A stretch of DNA of 64,000 nucleotides from Axinella damicornis (taxonomy: Eukaryota > Porifera > Demospongiae > Axinellida > Axinellidae): contig OZ007506.1 in assembly GCA_963931865.1 (NCBI GenBank), positions 19,255,853-19,319,852 of the forward strand, given 5' to 3'. The translations under genes were made by a program, and so were the position numbers. Shown piece after piece: positions 58,979-64,000 of the stretch (its first letter is position 1; each line of letters starts with the position of its first letter). Under the pieces are notes generated by a model. That model saw only the letters and a program-made list of their open reading frames with translations, did no database searches and was not told the DNA's origin.

Positions 58979-60079
58979 TCAACTGTAATTGCTGCTGTCA
59001 AAACTTGCATCTCGCTTGTAGAGTTGGGTATCATCGTAGCGGCTGATCTTCAGGCGGTAGTCTTGGTGTCGAATGAAGTAGCCAGGAAAATTGACACTTT
59101 CATACGTGTCATAACTTGGGAAAAATTTGTCTTTGCGTACCGTGAAGGTGGCATCTTTCTTGTACAGTGCAGTGGCCTGGTAAGGGTGCTCCCATAGAAG
59201 ATAGTTTGCATGCCTGAGGTAGAGTCTAGCATTACGGCACGATCGGAATGACACACTCCCAATGTGACCGGCTAATCCAGGACTAATCGCCACCCAACTA
59301 TCTTCATTCTGCTTGATGTAAGCAGCATTACCAGTGAGTCCCCAGGAGTAGGTTGGGAAGTTGAATGACTGAAATGTGCGACATATGCGTTCCACGATAC
59401 GAAAGCTAGCGTCCATTTCAAAAAGTGGTGTGCTCACATACTGGTGCAACCGCAAGCGGGTACCAGCATGGCAAATGAACCGACCGGGGAAGTTGAAGCT
59501 CTCGAAGGCATCGTGACCAGGAAACCACTTGTCTTTCCTGTGGAAGAAGCATGCATCTTTCCGATACAAAACAGTGTTGACAAATGAATCTTCGTACAGC
59601 AGGAACCCCCTATGGTGTAGGTACTTGTTTTGGTTGGTTGCTGACTGGAAAGAAACCGTGCCTGGTCTTCCACAGAGTCCAGGGGTTATCATCTTCCACT
59701 GGCGTGGCCGTGCATGTTGTTGAATATAAGCTGCATTCCCAGAGAGCCCAACATAGTGGGCAGGGAAGTTGTAGGACTGCAGCTCAACTGTGGGAATGAA
59801 AATGCAAATCTTTGCATAAGTGACTTGAATTGTCTAGTTCTAGGCAAACAAGTCTTAACAAAAGCCATGCCAGCTAAGTAACAAAGAGAACAATTGAGTG
59901 AATGACATGTACTGTTTTGTTATCTAATAATGACATGCTCTAAGAACTAATGGATGCAAAATACAGACAGCATACAGTCTGACAAGCAATATAGTACCTG
60001 AGTGAATTGCAAACACGTTGCTGTTCCCAATGGCAATGAATTGCAAAACCACCACGACAGAAATCAGTTGTCTCAACAT
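58979..60079 (-). CDS. Secreted AbfB-domain (arabinose-binding, CBM42-like) protein
   Basis: Two exons on minus: 60079-59998 and 59787-58979; phases join to 297 codons with stop (296 aa). Exon 1 encodes a signal peptide (MLRQLISVVVVLQFIAIG) ending near the junction. Exon 2 encodes repeated beta-trefoil units of the AbfB family: VELQSYNFPAHYVGLSG, FESFNFPGRFICHAG, FQSFNFPTYSWGLTG and YESVNFPGYFIRHQD, each followed by a KDACF/MDASF/KDATF/RDASF-type strand, so four units forming two AbfB modules. In fungi and bacteria this module binds arabinofuranose side chains, usually attached to an arabinofuranosidase. Here there is no catalytic domain, so a secreted lectin-like role is my inference. Confidence 0.9.
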
Positions 60080-60898
60080 TATTCAATTGCGATTCAGCTT
60101 TACCAGACATGAGTGATTCAATAGACAATCTGTCAGTGCACTGACTGATCGGCAGCTAACAAAATTGTTGTCTTAGTGAAGTATTTGTTAAGACATTTGG
60201 GTGACCATCCTGCCATTGGTATATATATAGTTCAAAGAATTCCATGGTTATAACTTATTAGTGGGTGGCTACTGAAGTTTACTCATCCTTCCCAAAGAAT
60301 GCTGTGGGTCGCTACTGAAGTTGACTCAGGCACTATAGATAGCTCCCACTATAGTATTATGAGGTTGTAACAAAATAGTTTGTTTTGTAGTACACTCCCG
60401 GTCTGTGGTCTAAGCTAGTCTAGCGGGCTAGCCCCTCGTAATTTTCCCCAGCACGGATCAACTCACGTGACCACATACTGAAAGTGATTGCATGCTGGAG
60501 AAAACGAAGGGCTAGCTTGTTAGACTAGAACTTCCCAGTCGTTTCTGTGCTCCATGTATTAATACAGTTGCCAGTAGGTAGCTGCATGTCATAGAGGACG
60601 GATACAATAATTATTATAGCCCATAAAACAATGTCAAAAGTGACATTTCTGGTGACAAAAGGCCATTTTCAAAATAGCAGATCATTTGTACATCATGAGA
60701 ATAGATCCCTCCATGAATAGGACCCAATTATTTGATCAATAATGTCATACTAAATGTGGACAAAGGTGCCATGCAGCCAGTGCCACACCCCACTCTTACC
60801 AACATGACCTGTATGCCTCACTCAGACATAATATTATAGTTGTGTGTATGTGTGTCAGGATCATTTATATAGCACAAACCACAATTATAGAGAAACTT
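60080..60898. other. Upstream region of the AbfB gene
   Basis: Contains the promoter of the AbfB gene. Two copies of GTGGGTNGCTACTGAAGTT(T/G)ACTCA lie at 60262-60325. A hairpin (60415-60528) is listed separately. No coding signal. Confidence 0.4.
60415..60528. repeat. Hairpin element CTAGTCTAGCGGGCTAGCCC
   Basis: CTAGTCTAGCGGGCTAGCCC and TTTTCCCCAGCA at the left are mirrored by TGCTGGAGAAAACG and GGGCTAGCTTGTTAGACTAG at the right. It resembles the foldback family in size but has different ends. Confidence 0.7.
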
Positions 60899-61042
60899 TA
60901 ATGTCGGCTCTATGTTCCTCTAAGCTATCCATCAATGAAACTGGAACTGTACTTAATGTCGGCTCTATGTTCCTCTAAGCTATCCATCAATGAAACTGGA
61001 ACTGTACTTAATGTTGCCTCTATGTTCCTCTAAGCTATCCAT
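60899..61042. repeat. 55-bp tandem repeat, nearly 3 copies
   Basis: TAATGTCGGCTCTATGTTCC then TCTAAGCTATCCATC; the third copy is truncated. Confidence 0.85.
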
Positions 61043-61055
61043 CTGGAATTTTGTA

Positions 61056-61250
61056 ATGATTTATCGAATGCATCAAATGGTTTATCGAATGCATCAAACG
61101 ATTATTTTATCGAATGCATCAAGTGGTTTATCGAATGCATCAAATGGTTTATCGAATGCATCAAACGATTTATCGAATGCATCAAGTGGTTTATCGAATG
61201 CATCAAATGGTTTATCAAACGTACCAAATGATTTATCGAATGTATCAAAC
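61056..61250. repeat. 21-bp minisatellite, about 9 copies
   Basis: TTTATCGAATGCATCAAATGG with ATGG/ACGA/GTGG alternation. Unit length is a multiple of 3, so long open frames (for example NASNGLS repeats) appear without being a gene. Confidence 0.9.
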
Positions 61251-61305
61251 GCAGCTATCGAATTTTGGAACGAACCGTCAATGGCCTGCCATAGTGCGCT
61301 CTGTG

Positions 61306-61548
61306 TAATTAACTTTTAGGTGATAGGATGGTAGGGAGCAGCATGTGCGTGTGGGGGTACTCATGTCAAGAGCATGCACTGCAGACATCCGAGGTCTAGA
61401 AGGTGAGGAAGACAGCGGAAAGGTTTTATGCAATACTCAATTTTCTGGATTCTAAAAGATGTGCAATGCAATCATCTTGAGACTGTGCAAATTCCTGTAC
61501 GGAGTATATGTACGTATAGCACTAAGTCTATATATATAACTGCTGTTC
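61306..61548 (+). pseudogene. Duplicated, broken copy of AlaX exon 8 and flanks
   Basis: 61306-61398 matches the AlaX region 52662-52790, including TTAACTTTTAGGTGATAGGATGG, GCAGCATGTGCGTG and GGTACTCATGTCAAGA, but with internal deletions (no TAAATGTTGGGGG, no TCACTGTCACTAAG) and an inserted GCATGC. The following intronic sequence also matches (TTTCTGGATTCT, GAGACTGTGCAAATTCCT, AGCACTAAGTCTA). It lies 8.6 kb away in the same orientation and cannot encode the exon. Confidence 0.85.
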
Positions 61549-61589
61549 AAAGCAGAATCTGACAGCAATGAACTACACATGTACCCAAC

Positions 61590-61972
61590 TATAGTGGAGC
61601 ATGCTCCACTAGCCTGCTCCACTAGTGGAGCGGCATTGTCTGCTAGCCTGCTCCACTAGTGGAGCATGGTCTGCTAGCCTGCTCCACTAGTGGAGCATGG
61701 TCTGCTAGCCTGCTCCACTAGTGGAGCATGCTCCACTAGCCTGCTCCACTAGTGGAGCATGGTCTGCTAGCCTGCTCCACTAGCCAGCTCCACTAGTGGA
61801 GCGTCGTCTGCTAGCCTGCTCCACTAGCCTGCTCCACTAGTGGAGCATGGTCTGCTAGCCTGCTCCACTAGTGGAGCATGGTCTGCTAGCCTGCTCCACT
61901 AGTGGAGCATGCTCCACTAGCCTGCTGCACTAGTGGATCATGGTCTGCTAGCCTGCTCCACTAGTGGAGCAT
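61590..61972. repeat. 31-bp minisatellite built on a palindrome
   Basis: About a dozen units of TGGTCTGCTAGCCTGCTCCA plus CTAGTGGAGCA. Each holds the palindrome GCTCCACTAGTGGAGC (SpeI-type core), sometimes doubled as GGAGCATGCTCC. Units vary by whole-module insertions (GCCTGCTCCACTA). Confidence 0.9.
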
Positions 61973-61984
61973 ATATATATAGTC

Positions 61985-62245
61985 TACTTGTAGCAGCCCT
62001 GAATGAACACACCCAAAAGAAAAAAAGTAAGGGGGGAAAAAAGAAAAGGAAAACAAAAAGAATAAGCCTATATAGTCTAGCAGCCCTGATTGAACACACC
62101 CAAAAGAACAAAAAAAAAGAAAGGGGGGAAAAAAGAAAAGAAAAAAAAGAATAAGCTATACTTATACTAGCTATATATAGCAGCCCTGAATGAACACTCA
62201 ACCAAAAGAAAAAAAAAGAAGGGGGAAAAAAAGAAAAAAAATACA
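61985..62245. repeat. ~85-bp tandem repeat with A-rich core, 3 copies
   Basis: AGCAGCCCTGAATGAACACA followed by CCCAAAAGAAAA, GGGGGAAAAAAG and AATAAGCCTATATA; three diverged copies. Confidence 0.85.
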
Positions 62246-63091
62246 ACCTAGCAACACACCTACCCCTCCGTGACAGGTCAGACACCGAAGTGTAAGCCTC
62301 AGGAGCGCTGGACAGGCGTCGGTGACTGGAATCACAGGAGGCTAACCTGCTTTCAACCAGAACACCTTTCTTTAGCTTCGGTGGTCAGATGGGAACCGGC
62401 GTACTCCGGCTGCTAGGCGGAGAAGTCAGGAACCGGTGTGTACGGAGTGGCCCAGACTCGTACTCGGTTATTGGGGAGACGAACACTCAACCCCCAGGCT
62501 GCAAAGCAAGTGCTTAGCGAGTGTGCCATCCCGACTTCCCGCCAAAACTTGCCACAAATTCAGTATTTAAACCCGCTTCCGGTTGCGCGCGCCTCCGCGG
62601 TTCAAAGGTCACGGCTGCAGTCAAGTAAACGGGTTGCGAGACTGGTACTGTGGTAGCGGACTTGCTGTAGTGTACTAGTGAAAAGGCGACAGGCTATTCT
62701 GTGAAATTGGCATGCTCCTTCTGAAGCTTTGGAATGAGGGTGAGGTCAGTATTCCGCCATTACGTGTAGAACTGTTGCAAATAGACTAGGCAGAGTCGAG
62801 TGTAGTGACTTAGATTATTTTGAAGTCATGCATAGCATAGTAAGCTTTTGGAGGTATTCTACCCACTACTTGAGGTTTAGACATTAATGTGCTGGATGCC
62901 CAGTAGTCAGTGTGGTCATAGCATAGCTATAAGGTGTGTGGTCATTTACTTTTCTCCCACCACCACCACCACCACCCCTAGCCTCGTTCCCAGGCTCTGA
63001 GGAGAGAGCCTGGGACCGAGGCTACACCACCCCTTGAAGTCCTATCCCTCACCAGCATTGGGGACTTTGTAGCTACACTGTTGCATGGATC
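62246..63091. other. Right intergenic region
   Basis: GC-rich, CpG-containing stretch at 62575-62660 (CGCGCGCCTCCGCGG) could be a promoter for the plus-strand gene that follows. A degenerate tRNA-like fold on minus (about 62535-62455) lacks a proper B box. No coding exon supported. A minimal foldback (62979-63024) is listed separately. Confidence 0.4.
62979..63024. repeat. Minimal foldback element
   Basis: TAGCCTCGTTCCCAGGCTCT directly mirrored by AGAGAGCCTGGGACCGAGGCTA. Confidence 0.8.
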
Positions 63092-63134
63092 ATGGATCTT
63101 GACGAGCTGACACTTCACACTGGCACCATCAAAG
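63092..63134 (+). CDS. Possible first coding exon of the SH2-domain gene
   Basis: ATG followed by 14 codons (MDLDELTLHTGTIK) and a donor AAAG|GTTTAC. It lies upstream of the SH2 exon on the same strand. An intermediate exon would be needed for phase; 63507-63592 (after CTGTAG, read EGWRPECSQGS...) fits numerically but is not conserved to my eye. Weak evidence. Confidence 0.25.
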
Positions 63135-63420
63135 GTTTACCTCAGTGGTGTAAAACTCAGTATTCTTGATGCACTCAGCTTGCATACCTCTGTAAAACTC
63201 AGTATTCTTGACGCACTCAGCTTGCATAAAACAATGAGACACATGGCAAAGAGACATTCCACTCCTGCCTGTTGTCATATTGTTTGTTTTTGTGCACGTA
63301 GCCTCGTTCCTAGGCAGTTCCCACCTCCAGTCTTTGATCGCTTGCAGTATGCAGATACAGAGGGGGAATTCAAAGGCCTGGGAGATCTGCATGGTCACGT
63401 GCGGTGACGTCTGGTAGACA

Positions 63421-63458
63421 GATGGTGGATACAGGGGGGGGGGGGGGGGGGGGGGGGG
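63421..63458. repeat. Poly-G run
   Basis: About 24-28 consecutive G bases. Two CA-rich tracts follow at 63592-63670 and 63780-63830. Confidence 0.9.
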
Positions 63459-63634
63459 CTTGTGCCCAATCAAGATTCTCAAAGCCCTTGTTTGTTATAT
63501 CTGTAGAGGGCTGGAGGCCAGAGTGTTCGCAAGGCAGCTGTCACTCATTGTCCACACGAAACGGGAGCTCACCTAGCATCTGCACATGGTCACATACACA
63601 CATACACATATACAACACACACACCAACACACAC

Positions 63635-63670
<36 letters not shown>

Positions 63671-63840
63671 TAGTCTATTGCGCTCGCCCAACTTCTGGAA
63701 AGCGAGAGAATTGGTCTAGCTCGATAGACTAGTCATACATGTACACCTCACAAACACACAATGTTCTACCTATCACCTACACATACACACACACACACAC
63801 ACTCACATGCACACACACACACACACACTCTCTCTCTCAG

Positions 63841-63922
63841 GTGGTACCACCCAGGCATATCGCGACACATTGCAGAGAGCATGCTCATGTCCAGAGAGAT
63901 CTCTGATGGAACCTACCTCCTG
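63841..63922 (+). CDS. SH2-domain exon (gene continues past the right edge)
   Basis: After a strong acceptor (TCTCTCTCTCAG) the exon reads WYHPGISRHIAESMLMSREI and SDGTYLL, then a donor GTGAGATC. This is the start of an SH2 domain: WYHxxISRxxAExLL, then DGTFLVR; the phosphotyrosine-binding Arg of FLVR would be at the next exon junction. Such exons occur in adaptors, phosphatases and kinases; I cannot say which. The exon begins one base into the frame, so at least one more coding exon precedes it. Confidence 0.65.
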
Positions 63923-64000
63923 TGAGATCGCTTGACCAACACTGACTCACTGACACTCTCTGTGAGGTACATGTAGGTCATGTGATCAGTCATGTGACAG

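Noticed and set aside
62455..62535. tRNA-like fold on the minus strand
   Set aside because: B-box region (GGTTGAGTGTTC) does not match the consensus and the acceptor stem does not close.
63507..63592. RasGEF-like peptide (EARVFARQLSLIV)
   Set aside because: Only a dozen residues fit, a stop follows, and a similar stretch at 8680-8720 suggests a dispersed repeat.

Overview
The window is eukaryotic and almost certainly animal. It has multi-exon genes with GT-AG introns, cytosolic and ciliary animal protein families (ARL13B, germ cell-less), a nuclear-type tRNA-Leu gene, animal-type retroelements and very many micro/minisatellites. Genes nested in introns and the protein repertoire (AbfB-domain protein, a violaxanthin-de-epoxidase-like protein, a cAMP-receptor-like GPCR) fit an early-branching invertebrate. 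A sponge is my best guess, but no single sequence here proves it.

Layout, left to right. (1) 1.8-3.6 kb, minus: first coding exon of a proline-rich YDIP-motif scaffold that runs off the left edge. (2) 3.6-14.7 kb: no supported gene, many tandem repeats and foldback elements. (3) 14.8-25.9 kb, minus: complete 10-exon ARL13B-like ciliary GTPase (526 aa); all its exon phases join. Its introns are filled with satellites, including about 40 copies of a 49-bp repeat. (4) 26.2 kb, minus: tRNA-Leu(UAA). (5) 26.6-36.9 kb, minus: complete 17-exon germ cell-less (GMCL1-like) BTB protein (496 aa). (6) A 354-bp head-to-head promoter with a perfect 13-bp Maf recognition element. (7) 37.3-53.6 kb, plus: complete 9-exon AlaX-type alanyl-tRNA editing protein (252 aa). 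Its introns host, on the opposite strand, two near-identical intronless VDE-like lipocalin genes (intron 4) and a GPCR gene broken by one in-frame TGA (intron 6). They also hold a piggyBac-like palindromic element and LINE fragments. (8) 53.8-56.2 kb, plus: frameshifted Penelope-like reverse transcriptase. (9) 56.6-57.1 kb, minus: LINE fragment. (10) 59.0-60.1 kb, minus: complete two-exon secreted protein with AbfB repeats (296 aa). (11) 60.9-62.3 kb: satellites and a partial duplicate of AlaX exon 8. (12) 63.8 kb, plus: start of an SH2-domain gene that leaves the window.

Functional links are loose. ARL13B (cilia) and GMCL1 (CUL3 adaptor, nuclear envelope/germline) are housekeeping-like neighbours. 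GMCL1 and the tRNA-editing gene probably share a promoter. The most unexpected item is the tandem VDE-like pair: VDE is the xanthophyll-cycle enzyme of plants and algae, yet these copies are secreted, intronless and embedded in an animal gene. A second pervasive signal is a family of short foldback elements with ends TAGCCTCGTTCCCAG/CTGGGAACGAGGCTA, scattered through the whole window with different inner sequences.
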